DNA of 64,000 bases from Azorinus chamasolen (GCA_963576725.1 OY755241.1:26200449-26264448); one strand, 5' to 3'. Positions 1 through 10,074 are shown, numbered from the stretch's first letter. A program made the numbers and translations. The notes: generated by a model not told the origin, from the sequence alone.

Positions 1-1007
1 TTTTCAATAGAAACATATAGTAAAACTTTGAAAATCTTCTCCTCTGAAACCAGAAGCTTCCTATCTTTCATAATTGGCACATAGCATCATGTTCAGGTCC
101 TCTACAAAAGTTATATAAATTATGGCCCTGGGGTCAAATTGGCCCCGCCCCAGGGGTGGGCAGTTTTCAATAGAATCATATAGTGCAAACTTTGAAAATC
201 TTTTCTCTGAAACTGGAAGGCTCTCAGCTTTCATATTTGGCACATAGCATCATGTTCAGGTCCTCTACAAAAGTTATATAAATTATGGCCCCTGGGTCAA
301 AATTGGCCCCGCCCCAGGGGTGGGCAGGTTTCAAAAGAAACAAATAGTGAAATCTTTGAAAATCTTCTCCTCTGAAACTGGAAGGTTCTCAGCTTTCATA
401 TTTGGCACATAGCATCATGTTCAGGTCCTCTACAAAAGGTATATTATTAATGGCCCCGGGGTCAAAATTGGCCCTGCCCCAGGGGTGGGCAGTTTTCAAT
501 AGAAACAAATAGTGAAATCTTTGAAAATCTTCTTGTCTGAAACTGGAAGGTTCTCAGCTTTCATATTTGGCATAGAGCATCATGTTCAGGTCCTCTACAA
601 AAGTTATATAAATTATGGCCCTGGGGTCAAAATTGGCCCCGCCCCAGGGGTGGGCAGTTTTCAATAGAAACAAATAGTGAAATCCTTGAAAATCTTTTCC
701 TCTGAAACTGGATGGTTCTCAGCTTTCATGTTTGGCACATAGCATCATGTTCAGATCTTTTACAAAAATTATATAAAGTATGGCCCCTGGGTCAAAATTG
801 GCCCCACCCCAGGGGTGGGCAGTTTTCAATAGAAACAAATTGTGAAATCTTTGAAAATCTTCTTCTCTGAAACTGGAAGGCTCTCAGCTCTCATATTTGG
901 CACATAGCATCATGTTCAGGTCTTCTACAAAAGTTATATAAAGTATGGCCCCGGGGTCAAAATTGGCCCCACCTCAGGGGTGGGCAGTTTTCAATAGAAA
1001 CAAATAG

Positions 1008-1630
1008 AATGAATGAATGAATGAATGGTGTTTTACGGCCCATCGACACTGATGGTCATATAGAGCCGAATAAATAATGTAAATAAAACTATATAATGAA
1101 ATCAAATAAAGACAATCTCACTAGATTATGTAAATGTCAGTCCAGATCAACAGGATTGTAAATAAAATAAGGACAAAACATAATCGACATTCTAAAAATA
1201 AACCTTTTAAATTTTAGAATATATATTAATGGCTTTTAAAAAACCAAATATTTTTGGTATTTCTACCAGCTCAAACAGTTCCCTCAGGGAATCTGCTTGA
1301 AAGAACCTATCTCTGATTAAGATTAAATCAGGACATTCAATGAGAATGTGCTGAATTGTATAAGGCTCAAAACAAAATAAACATTCAGGTTGAACTTCAC
1401 CTTTCAGTAAAAATGAATGAGTTAAAAAAGAATGTCCAATTCTTATTCTCGCCAATACGACCTCATCACGCCGAATTGGCAAGCATGAACAAAAATGTTC
1501 ACCTAAAATAGGTTTAACAGCATGGAGCTTGTTATGAATTTCCTCATTCCAAGACTCCTGCCATTTATATAGAATATGTCTAGTAATTTGTGGTTTGAAA
1601 TCCGAATACGGTAATCTCATATCAGATTCA
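1008..1630 (-). mobile_element. 5'-truncated LINE family B insertion
   Basis: The insertion starts at its (GAAT)n tail and the family-B 3' end (complement of GGCCGTAAAACACCATTC). It is flanked by a 15-bp target-site duplication, AATAGAAACAAATAG, at 993-1007 and 1631-1645. It is homologous to the longer B copy at 19625-21008. Confidence 0.9.
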
Positions 1631-1641
1631 AATAGAAACAA
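1207..1641 (-). pseudogene. LINE-B ORF2 C-terminus (post-RNase H region)
   Basis: This is the last ~140 residues of a non-LTR retrotransposon polyprotein. A region containing KWQESWNEEIHNK leads to RRDEVVLARIRIGHS and then to the zinc-knuckle-like CLFC...H...C (CLFCFEPYTIQHILIECP), typical of the tail of RNase H-bearing I-superfamily elements. The first few residues come from host repeat sequence at the insertion junction. It lacks RT and RNase H and is a dead 5' truncation. The same stretch occurs, frameshifted, near 20450-20833. Confidence 0.85.
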
Positions 1642-2211
1642 ATAGTGAAATCTTTGAAAATCTTCTCCTCTGAAACTGGAAGGCTCTCAGCTTTCATATT
1701 TGGCACAAAGCATCATGTTCAGGTCCTCTACAAAAGGTATATAAATAATGGCCCCAGGGTCAAAATTGGCCCCGCCCCAGGGGTGGGCAGGTTTCAAAAG
1801 AAACAAATAGTGAAATCTTTGAAAATCTTCTTCTCTGAAACTGGAAGGCTCTCAGCTTTCATATTTGGCACAGAGCATCATGTTTAGGTCCTCTGCAAAT
1901 TGTTTATAAATTATGACCTTGGGGTCAAAATTGGCCCTGCCACAGGGGTAGTAGACAGTTTTCAATAGAAACATATTGAGAAAACTTTGAAAAACGTCTT
2001 CTCTGAAACTGGAAGGTTAATCTCAGCTCTCATATTTGGCTCATAGCATCGTGTTCAGGTCCCCTACAAGCTTTTCTAAATTATTTCCCTGGGGTCAAAA
2101 TTGGCCTGCCCCAGGGCCGGCTAGTTCTCTATAGAAACATATAGTGAAAACTTTGAAAATCTTCTCCTGATTGTCTGGTGAGCGCTTCAGGGCCATTCTG
2201 GCCCTCTTTTT

Positions 2212-2865
2212 AATAAAAGCATCACGAATAAATGATTCTAAACGGACAAGGTGATCGTTTGTACTGCGTTGATTTCTAAAACCACTTTGAAAGTTAGTTA
2301 TAAGATTGTTGGATTCCAGAAACCAAACAAGACGTGCATTAATCATTCTTTCAAGTGTTTTACAGACACAACTAGTAAGAGCGATAGGGCGATAATTAGT
2401 AGGATTAGAAGCATCCTTACCTGGCTTTGCAACAGGGACAACAATGGCCTCCTTCCATGAAGGTGGAAGGACACCAGAATCCCAGATATGGTTAAAAATT
2501 GATAAAAGATATTGCAAAGATACATCGGGTAAATGTTTTAAAAGCTGATAATGTATGTCGTCTGGTCCTGTAGCAGTATCAGTTGACTTGCTCAAAGAAT
2601 CCCTGAGCTCTAATAAAGAGAACGGTTTGTTATAATTTTCATCATTATTTGATTTGAAATTTAGTTTCGATCTTTCTTCTTTTCTTTTAAATGATTGGAA
2701 AGTTTCTGAATAGTGAGATGACGATGAATTTTTAGAAAATGTTTTAGCCAAAGTGTTAGCAATATCTTTTTTGTCAGTTATTGTATCATTATTCTGCTTC
2801 AGATGAGAAACTGTTGAAGATTTATTTTTGCCGTTAATTTTCCTTACCATTTCCCAAACATTCAA
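2212..2865 (-). pseudogene. LINE-A reverse transcriptase, N-terminal part
   Basis: About 215 residues of a non-LTR reverse transcriptase. The sequence shows TATGPDDIHYQLLKHLP, then LPPSWKEAIVVPVAKPGK, NYRPIALTSCVCKTLERMI and the fingers motif FQSGFRNQRSTNDHL. These match RT motifs upstream of the catalytic palm, which this copy lacks. Translation past about 2200 runs into TR-165 sequence and is spurious. It lies inverted relative to the 3' part of the same insertion. Confidence 0.85.
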
Positions 2866-2866
2866 C

Positions 2867-3376
2867 TAACTTCATGCCATCAAACCAACTATTGGTGATT
2901 CTCTGTTAAATTATAGAGCTGTTCGAAGAGATGAGGTGGTCGTAGCTCGCTGTCGCATCGGACACTCTCATATTACTCATTCCTATTTACTAAAGCGCAA
3001 AATTCAACCAGAATGTGTCTTCTGTCAAGAGCCATACACAGTAAAACATTTTTTGATTGAATGTATTGACCTTTCTATAATAAGACAAATACTTTTCTGT
3101 TGATTCTATGCAACAGTTATTTAATACAGTTCCCTACGAGAATATAATTTCGTTTTTGAAAGAGACTGGTCTTTATTCTAAAATATAAATAACCAGTTAT
3201 ATTATTTTATTTCTGTATTCCTTTCTACATTTTCATCTTCGTATATTTTAATGATTTACATACTTGTTGAACGAGATTTTTTATTGATTTTCATCGTTTC
3301 ATCATAATTTTCGTCATTGGCGCTATATGACCTACTTTGTGTCGCGGTGCCGTAAAACCCAACTCACTCACTCACT
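2867..3376 (+). pseudogene. LINE-A 3' end (C-terminus and 3' UTR)
   Basis: The sense segment matches the end of the family-A reading frame: RAVRRDEVVVARCRIGHSHITHS, the zinc-binding tail CVFCQEPYTVKHFLIEC, then a degraded end. The 3' UTR and the (CACT)n tail follow. Compared with the copies near 6780 and 12460, a base is missing at about 3090 (ATAAGACAAATAC against ATAAGACATAAATAC), which shifts the frame. Confidence 0.8.
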
Positions 3377-3432
3377 CTCTTTTTGTGTTGCAATTTCTGC
3401 TCTCAGGGGATCACCTCCCTTCAGAATTTATT

Positions 3433-3705
3433 TCACCTTTCAGTAAAAATGAATGAGTTAAAAAGGTATGTCCAATTCTTATTCTGGCCAATACGACCTC
3501 ATCACGTCGAATTGGCAAGCATGAACAAAAATGTTCACCTAAAATAGGTTTAACAGCAATGTTAACAATAAACGTCATGCCGTCAAACCAACCATTTGTG
3601 ATTCTCTTTTAAATTAAAGATCTGTACGAAGAGATGAGGTGGTCGTAGCTCGCTGTCGCATCGGACACTCTCATATTACTCATTCCTATTTATTAAAGCG
3701 CGAAA
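3433..3705. mobile_element. Chimeric LINE-B/LINE-A fragment left of the Naiad element
   Basis: 3433-3560 is antisense family B (post-RNase H coding region). It passes directly into sense family A from about 3559. The two share the junction bases ACAGCA, as expected for a microhomology-guided template switch. The A segment is cut at 3705, where the Naiad pseudo-LTR begins. More antisense B sequence (10293-10348) lies right of the Naiad, so that element interrupts or was captured with this mosaic. Confidence 0.7.
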
Positions 3706-3921
3706 TTGGGCGCCCATAAACCGGTTTAACCCCCCGGTGACTTTTGTTACTGACCGTTCCAAGGCGGTACTTCCATCTTCCTTCTATTGTATGTTTGTTT
3801 TGTCTGTGCGTCTCTTGTTGTTTTTTCTACTTATGTACTTTTGCTGTTTCCTTGTGTTGCTGTTCGGGCGAGTGTTTGTTCTGTATGTGGTGTTTCCTGC
3901 ATGACTCATTTTTGTACTTTT
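3706..3921 (+). repeat. Left pseudo-LTR of the Naiad element
   Basis: It starts TTGGGCGCCCATAAACCGG and ends at ...TTTTTGTACTTTT. It is nearly identical to 10075-10292, with a 2-bp indel in a GTCT run and a few substitutions. Penelope-like elements commonly carry such direct repeats because of tandem or partial-tandem integration. Confidence 0.9.
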
Positions 3922-4169
3922 ATCATCACAACAGTGTTGCTTGTGCCGTGTGGTGGCCGTAAAGTCTCCCCGTACACGTAATCGAAATTCTCTTGCAGGA
4001 TATGCAAGTAACATACACAACTCTCATTCGCCTCTTACATCATCATAAGTATGTCATGCACCTCGTGGTAGGTGTTATGTTCACCAACAATCGATGCACT
4101 TGGTAGCTACACTAATGTAATTGACGTGTTGATGAACACAATACAGGTGCCCCTCTATCACTTTCCAAT

Positions 4170-4971
4170 ATGAATAAAGTTAAAATACCTCGAATAGAAC
4201 TAAGAGCTTTAAATATGCAATCCGTGTCGTCTGTACAAGTACCCAGAAATATTTCTAATTTCTCTTCTCTTCAACCTTTTGTTCGTTTAAAACAACTTAA
4301 TCTTCAGTCGGCATCATCTTTTCACATACCATCTCTTTCTATAAGTAAATGTTTTTTCAATGGACCAAGAGTTGTACTTTCACCTTTAAAATCTGTTAGC
4401 CAAAATGTTTCTTCTATTCGTAAACGGTCCTTATGCAGGCGACACAGAGTGTATCCAATTATCCAAAAGTGCTTTGCTAAGAGGTGCATATGTTGTAGTA
4501 ACATTTCTTGTAATTCCACTATAAAATCTACAGTTAATGGTAGAACATTTAATGTCAAGATAAACTCAGACGTTGATTGTACTACTACTAACGTTATTTA
4601 TGTTTTAACTTGAAACGCGCCTAGTTGCGGTATACAATACGTAGGACAAACAGGACGTGCTTTGAAAACTCGATTTCGTGAGCATGCATTTCAGTGTCGA
4701 AATCGTAAACTAAACAATTTTTTATACCAACACTTTCGGAAATCTGGCCATTCTTTTAAAGATGTTTTAGTACAAATTGTTGAGCATATAACATATGATA
4801 AGGAGGCGACTAGTAGCTTTAAATCGAAAGCTAGATTTATATCTGAATTAAATTGGATCAAAAAATTGCAAACACCTTTTCCTTTAGGACTGAATGATAA
4901 TATTTACCAGACTGGAAATATTTCAAAAGAACCAGATATAGATATTTTTTCAATTTTCTCTATTTGAAAAC
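4170..4971 (+). pseudogene. Naiad N-terminal GIY-YIG endonuclease region
   Basis: The frame opens with MNKVKIPRIEL, has a cysteine cluster CICCSNISC (about residues 110-120), and then the endonuclease core: NVIYVLT, a TGA (4611-4613), and APSCGIQYVGQTGRALKTRF followed by REH. The spaced IYV...YVGQT plus R...H is the GIY-YIG signature; it continues through QHFRKSGHSFKDV to ELNWIKKLQTPFPLGLN. The frame is open across the TGA, which sits where relatives have the cysteine after IYVL. This fits selenocysteine recoding rather than decay. A second TGA (4965-4967) precedes a basic stretch that resumes after the LINE insertion (KRKSRSHGIRKNGNIKRKSR, from 7102). The endonuclease would nick target DNA for integration. 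The start codon is chosen as the first ATG of the frame and is not certain. Confidence 0.85.
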
Positions 4972-7093
4972 ATGATACGACATGGAAGTACGGAATTATG
5001 AAAGACCTGAAAGATCTAGGTCTGAAAGGTAGACTACCTACTTTCATTGCGGATTTCCTTTCTGACAGAAATTTTAAAGTGCGAGTTGGGGCGACACTCT
5101 CTGACACACAACAGCAGGAAGAGGGTGTCCCTCAAGGAAGCATTTTATCTGTAACTTTATTTGGTTTAAAAATTAATAATATTGTCAAATGTTTAAATTC
5201 AGGTGTTGACTGTTCTTTGTATGTAGATGATTTTTTAATATGTTATCGCTCCAAAAATATGCATACTATTGAAAGACAACTTCAACAATGTCTCAACAAA
5301 CTTGAAACATGGAATAATGAGAATGGCTTTAAATTTTCAACGTCAAAAACGCAATGTGTTCATTTTTGTCAGTTACGAAATTGTCACCAAGACCCCGTTT
5401 TAAATCTTAATAATATTCAAATCCCTGTGGTTGATCAAGCCAAATTTTTAGGACTTATATTTGACAAAAAGTTAACATTCATACCTCATATTAAGCATTT
5501 GAAAACAAAATGTCTTAAATCTCTTAATCTTCTTCGAGTTTTAGCTCACACTGACTGGGGAGCTGATCGGAAAGTGCTGCTGCGCCTTTACCGATCATTA
5601 ATTCGCTCTAAACTGGACTATGGAAGCATTGTATATGGATCAGCTAGAAAGTCTTACCTGAAGATTCTTGACCCAATTCACCATCAAGGACTTCGGCTTT
5701 CCCTTGGTGCTTTTAAAACCTCACCAATCGAAAGTATTTGAGTAGAAGCAAATGAACCATCTTTATACATTCGAAGAGAGCAACTAGCTCTTAATTATGT
5801 CACTAAAGTGAAGGCAAATCCTACCAATCCTGCTAATGAAATAATTTTTGAACCCAAATATGAAATGCTTTATGAAAGGAAACCTAATGCTATTAAGCCT
5901 ATCGGTCTCCGTCTTAGATCGGCAATTGACGAGGCGGGTCTGAGAATGGACTCTGTTAGGCAACATAAAGTTTCAAACATTGCGCCATGGACTATCAAAC
6001 AACCTAATGTTTTCTTACATCTGGCTTCAAAAAAAAGTCTTCTACAGATGCACTGGAATTTCAATCCGAATTCGAAGAACTTAAATCACAGTATCCTGAC
6101 CATATTCCCATATACACTGATGGTTCTAAAGATGAAAACAAAGTCGGTTGTGCATCTGTCAGTAAATTTCATACCTCTAAAGTAAGACTACCCGACAAAT
6201 CTTCCATATTTACAGCTGAAGTTCAAGCAATTGACCTTGCCCTTCGATTCATATCGGTGCACAATATGAACAAATACATAATTTTTTCAGACTCGCTCTC
6301 TGTTCTTCAAGCGTTGAACAACAGAAATATGAATAATCCATTAGTTCAGCAAATTCTTCTTAAACACCATAAATTATCTCTGTCAAACAATATTGTTTTC
6401 TGTTGGCTACCTAGTCATGTTGGAATTCGGGGAAATGAAGAGGCAGATAAAACGGCCAAGTCATCCCTGAATCTGAATGAGGCAGTTTTCAAAATACCAT
6501 ATACTGATTTTAAACCATTGATTAAACAGCATACATGTTCCAAATGGCAGGTTTCTTGGGACAGCAATGTTAACAATAAACTTCATGCCATCAAACCAAC
6601 CATTGGTGATTCTCTGTTAAATTATAGAGCTGTTCGAAGAGATGAGGTGGTCCTTGCTCGCTGTCGCATTTGACACTCTCATATTACTCATTCCTATTTA
6701 CTGAAGCGCGAAATTCAGCCAGAATGTGTCTTCTGTCAAGAGCCATACACAGTAAAACATTTTTTGATTGAATGTATTGACCTTTCTATAATAAGACATA
6801 AATACTTTTCTGTTGATTCTATGCAACAGTTATTTAATACAGTTCCGTACGATAATATAATTTCGTTTTTGAAAGAGACTGGTCTTTATTCTAAAATATA
6901 AATCTGTTTAACCAGTTCTATCATTTTATTTCCGTATTCCTTTCTAAATTTTCATCTTCGTATATTTTAATGATTTACATACTCGTTGATCGAGATTTTT
7001 TATTGATTTTCATCGTTTCATTATAATTTTCGTCATTGGCGCTATATGACCTACTTAGTGTCGCGGTGCCGTAAAACCCAACTCACTCACTCA
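4972..7093 (+). mobile_element. LINE family A, 5'-truncated 2.1-kb insertion in the Naiad
   Basis: The 12-bp direct repeat CTATTTGAAAAC at 4960-4971 and 7094-7105 brackets the insertion. It runs from within the RT palm to the family 3' end, GGTGCCGTAAAACCCAACTC followed by (ACTC)n. This is the longest A copy in the window and serves as reference for the shorter ones. It lies exactly between the endonuclease and RT domains of the host Naiad. Confidence 0.95.
4998..6901 (+). pseudogene. LINE-A ORF2: RT palm, RNase H, zinc tail
   Basis: The RT palm shows EEGVPQGSILSVTLF and the catalytic box LYVDDF. The RNase H domain shows YTDGSK, IFTAEVQAIDLAL, IIFSDSLSVLQ and WLPSHVGIRGNEEAD, which supply the four acidic metal ligands. 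The tail has CVFCQEPYTVKHFLIEC and the frame ends at TAA 6899-6901. RNase H plus this tail suggests the I superfamily (Nimb-like); that clade name is an inference. Lesions: TGA at 5739-5741, a poly-A frameshift near 6035, and TGA at 6671-6673 where other copies (e.g. near 12345) read GGA. The APE endonuclease and any ORF1 are absent through 5' truncation. Confidence 0.9.
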
Positions 7094-9786
7094 CTATTTG
7101 AAAACGCAAATCTCGATCGCATGGCATTCGCAAAAATGGTAATATTAAACGAAAATCTCGTTTGAAAATGACTCTTCTTGATCTACATACTTTACGCCTA
7201 ACTTCGGGTAAACATGCCATGCTTTCTAGACGTTCCTCCTTATCTATATGTTCATTATAAGAAATTGACGAGCAAGCCGATAAAATTATTTTTCTATCAG
7301 ATCCTCTCATAGGAACGGCTAGCTTGATACAAAGCTTTACTTTACATGTTCTCAGATCGCACATCGACAAATTATCTGAACACCAAAGATTCTTCTTGAA
7401 AATTCCTTTTATTAATAAAGGTATTGATTTTATTGACCTCCAAAGTATTTTTAGAGACAAAAATGTAATTGACACTATTCCTAAATACGTTAAAAATACA
7501 GAACCACCTATCATCTGCTACAAATATAACAAACCCATCAGAAATACAATTTTCAACTATAATAAATATTAATGATAATATTCCTGATAATTGAGATTGC
7601 GCCACCTCAAAATGTTGCTATTCTCCGGCTGGTCATGTGATTACTGGTAATTTTGAGATAATTAAAGATAAACGTCTACGATCTCTTTTGAATAAAGGTC
7701 CCAAATATAGAATACCATCCTTGATAGATTTTAACTCTTGTCGAGTTCAGATTGCGGAGGCTTTACAAAATTTTAGTATTAAATGGTGTCGAAGAGAACA
7801 TGTTGAGTCTAATGCCCTTTCTTGTTGGAAAAAACTAATTTTTGATATAATTGATAAACGCATTTCCTTTTACAGCTCTAATAAACACCTTCTTCCACCT
7901 AAACCTAGAACTTCTTTTAGACATCTTAAAAAGGGTTTACAGGATTTCCATTCAAAATACGTTTTTGTTCCTGCTGATAAGGCATCAAATAATGTGATTA
8001 TTATTTGACGATTACATTATATCGATGTCTTGAAGCAGGAAATTATTAATACCAAGTCATACATTTCAGTTACCACTGACGAAAAGACCAACATTTCAGA
8101 CCATGTCAAAAAGTGTGAACAATTTGGAACCGATATTAAAATTACACAACAATGTATTGGTTACCAAAACTACATAAAAAACCATATAAAGCGCGTTTCA
8201 TTGCAAATTCTAGTTCATGTACAACTACTAAATTGTCTATACTTTTGACTTCTTGTTTAACGAAGGTAAAGGAACATGTAAAATTCTACTGTGATAAGAC
8301 ATGAAAATTCTGGAATAAATCTCTTCTGGTCTATTAAGAACTCTTCAGAAGTCTTAAACAAACTTAAGAACAAAAGGTATCTTGCATCCACTGTAAGCAC
8401 GTACGATTTTTCTACTCTGTACACAACTCTTCCTCATATTTTGATTAAGGATAAGCTTACTAATTTGATCCAGAAAGTATTTGCCCGAGAAAAACCATTA
8501 TTCTTGGCATGTAATGCTGAAAAAGCTTTCTTTACTGACGAGCAAATGAAATATTACACCAATTGGACTTGCTCAGAAGTTTGCGAAACACTAACCTTTC
8601 TTTTGGATAACATATTTGTACGTTATGGGAATGCTATATACCGTCAGGTAATTGGTATTCCTATGGGTACGAATTGTGCACCACTTGTCGCAGATTTGTT
8701 TTTGTACTGCTATGAGAGAGATTTCAAGTTAAGTTTGAATCCTCAATCACAAGATGTTATAAAAGCCTTCAATGAAACTTGTCGATATTTGGATGATATT
8801 TTTAACTTAGATAACCCTTTCTTCGATGCTCTGATTCCTACAATTTATCCTAAAGAACTCAAATTGAATAAAGCTAACCCGTCCGACAATTATGGAGCGT
8901 TTCTTGACCTAGACCTTAAAATTAATTATGGACTGATTTCTTCTAAAATATATGACAAAAGAGACGATTTTGATTTTAATATTGTAAATTTTCTCATCTT
9001 GACGGGGATGTTCCCTGCACTCCATCTTACGGAGTTTATATATCTCAACCGATTCGTTTTGCTAGAGCTTGTTCATCTATTGACGATTTTAACAGTCGAA
9101 ATCTCATTTTAACTGAAAAACTGCTTAAACAAGGATATAGATACCATAAACTAAGAAAAACATTCTCTAAATTTTACTATCGAAATCTCTCGCTTATTGG
9201 CAATTACAAATGTAATCTCAAGGTGCTTCTGCGACATGGTATTTCACATCCTGAATTTTATGGTGATGTGATTTACAAACTTCGTAAAATTATTGGACAT
9301 ACCCATTTTCTCACTTTGTTCATCAAATATATAAAACAATTCATTAAAAAGTGAGTGAGTGAGTTGGGTTTAACGTCCGACCAACAGTATTTCAGTTATT
9401 TGCAGACGGCACCCGCATGAGACAAGTTATAGTGCTGCCTCACTGAAATACCCCTGCCGCGGGCACATGGCAAGGGCATCCCACCCAGTCACATTATCCT
9501 GACACCGGGCCGACCAGTCCTAGAACTACACCTTTTAATGTCGAGCACAGACAAGGGAGCTACTAGTACCAACTTTTAACGACTTTTGGTCTGTGGCGGC
9601 CGGAGATCGAACCCACGACCTTCCGTACCGCAGGCGGACGCTCTACCACTGAGCCATGCGGTCGGTTTCATTAAAAAGGGATATGATCCTGTAGTACTAC
9701 AACATACTGCATGTTTGGTTGTGAACCCTTTTACAGTTAGCAATCACGCTGGCCTCTTTGCATGTACGCCGACAAGAAAGGTTTAG
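7094..9786 (+). pseudogene. Naiad CxC linker and reverse transcriptase
   Basis: After the second TSD copy the frame continues as KRKSRSHG..., then HQRFFLKIPFINKGIDFIDL and PIICYKYNKPIRNTIFNYNK. The CxC region follows (TGA-GAT-TGC at 7592-7600, where Cys-Asp-Cys is expected) with AGHVITGNFEI, KGPKYRIPSLIDF and FVPADKASNNVIII. A TGA at 8006-8008 precedes RLHYIDVLKQE, where relatives read Cys-Arg-Leu-His. Next come WLPKLHKKPYKARFIANSSS, motif A (TYDFSTLYTTLPH), motif B (IGIPMGTNCAPLVADLFLYC), the catalytic YLDD and the thumb. The frame ends as ...CTPTRKV at TAG 9784-9786. Lesions: TAA at 7258-7260 and frameshifts near 7572, 8160, 8290 and 9000. The SINE at 9352-9666 splits IKQFIKK from GYDPVVLQHTACLV. 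Confidence 0.88.
9352..9666 (-). mobile_element. tRNA-derived SINE with LINE-A-like tail
   Basis: On the minus strand the element begins with a tRNA-like head. Box A (GGCTCAGTGGTAGAGC) lies at about 9640-9656 and box B (GGTCGTGGGTTCGATCTC) at 9603-9620. It ends in GTTAAACCCAACTCACTCAC. The 12-bp TSD TTCATTAAAAAG occurs at 9340-9351 and 9667-9678. The terminal AAACCCAACTCACTC matches the LINE-A 3' end, which suggests LINE-A enzymes mobilise it. A 47-bp fragment of the same SINE lies at 30239-30285. Confidence 0.9.
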
Positions 9787-9849
9787 TACTCTATGAAGGC
9801 GACCTCTTGAATCCAAAAATGGAAGGAGAACGTCGGATATCTGTACTAT
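9782..9849 (+). promoter_or_regulatory. SECIS-like hairpin (type II) after the Naiad stop codon
   Basis: Helix I pairs TAGTAC (9784-9789) with GTACTA (9843-9848). The core has ATGA at 9793-9796 opposite GGAT at 9835-9838, giving the U.U, G.A and A.G non-Watson-Crick quartet of eukaryotic SECIS elements. Helix II pairs GGCG (9798-9801) with CGTC (9831-9834), and CTCTT (9804-9808) with AGGAG (9824-9828), around a 2x2 mismatch. The conserved AA is at 9810-9811, 13 nt after ATGA. A small helix III, TCC/GGA, caps the loop AAAAAT, which is the type II arrangement. The TAG stop codon lies inside helix I. Function: it would recruit SBP2 to decode upstream in-frame UGA as selenocysteine. Confidence 0.8.
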
Positions 9850-10074
9850 TTCATTTTTGTCGTACCCTTTATTACTTTTCTACAGTTACTCTGTTTGCAG
9901 CTCAATCATTGATTACACTAGCGATAGGTGGATACAGTATGTTCAATTAAATGTTTTTTTTGTTATACATGCACTTTACCACTGTATTTGCTGTCGCGGT
10001 TGTTGTAGATTAGTCGGAGAGGGGATACGTTTATTTACACTGTCTTTTAGGATGGGGATGGAATAAGTGTGAGG

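Larger units (their letters stand above)
1..2211 (-). mobile_element. TR-165 tandem-repeat element (left end outside window)
   Basis: A 165-bp unit repeats head to tail; the motif TGGGCAG recurs near 157, 321, 486, 651, 816 and 981. The element ends at about 2175-2211 with the hairpin AGGGCC-loop-GGCCCT and the subterminal GGTGAGCGC. The opposite end is outside the window. Because 165 is divisible by 3, long meaningless open frames arise, such as those at 61-243 and 1645-1887; they are not genes. A LINE-B fragment interrupts the array at 1008-1630. Confidence 0.85.
2212..3376. mobile_element. Twin-primed LINE family A insertion
   Basis: An inverted 5' segment (about 2212-2866, minus) is joined to a sense 3' segment (about 2867-3376, plus) that ends in the family-A terminus GTAAAACCCAACTCACTCAC. 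An 8-bp direct repeat, CTCTTTTT, at 2204-2211 and 3377-3384 brackets the whole. The inverted-5'/direct-3' structure is the known signature of twin priming during target-primed reverse transcription. Roughly 1.9 kb of the element between the two segments is missing compared with the copy at 4972-7093. Confidence 0.8.

Noticed and set aside
61..243. 60-aa frame resembling many other frames in the window
   Set aside because: It is one translated 165-bp repeat unit; both strands of the unit stay open by period length, not coding constraint.
3744..3981. Cysteine-rich hydrophobic frames (e.g. MLLTVPRRYFHLPSIVCLFC)
   Set aside because: They lie in the Naiad pseudo-LTR, recur with changes at 10113-10334, and overlap an opposing frame. 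No signal or motif supports a peptide.
5739..5741. In-frame TGA in LINE-A as another selenocysteine codon
   Set aside because: The sister family B has Tyr here, no SECIS-like structure was seen in the LINE 3' UTR, and the other LINE TGA (6671) is a private change from GGA.
9603..9660. A genuine tRNA gene
   Set aside because: Box A and B are present, but the sequence is part of a TSD-flanked SINE with a LINE-like tail and cannot be folded into a full cloverleaf by eye.
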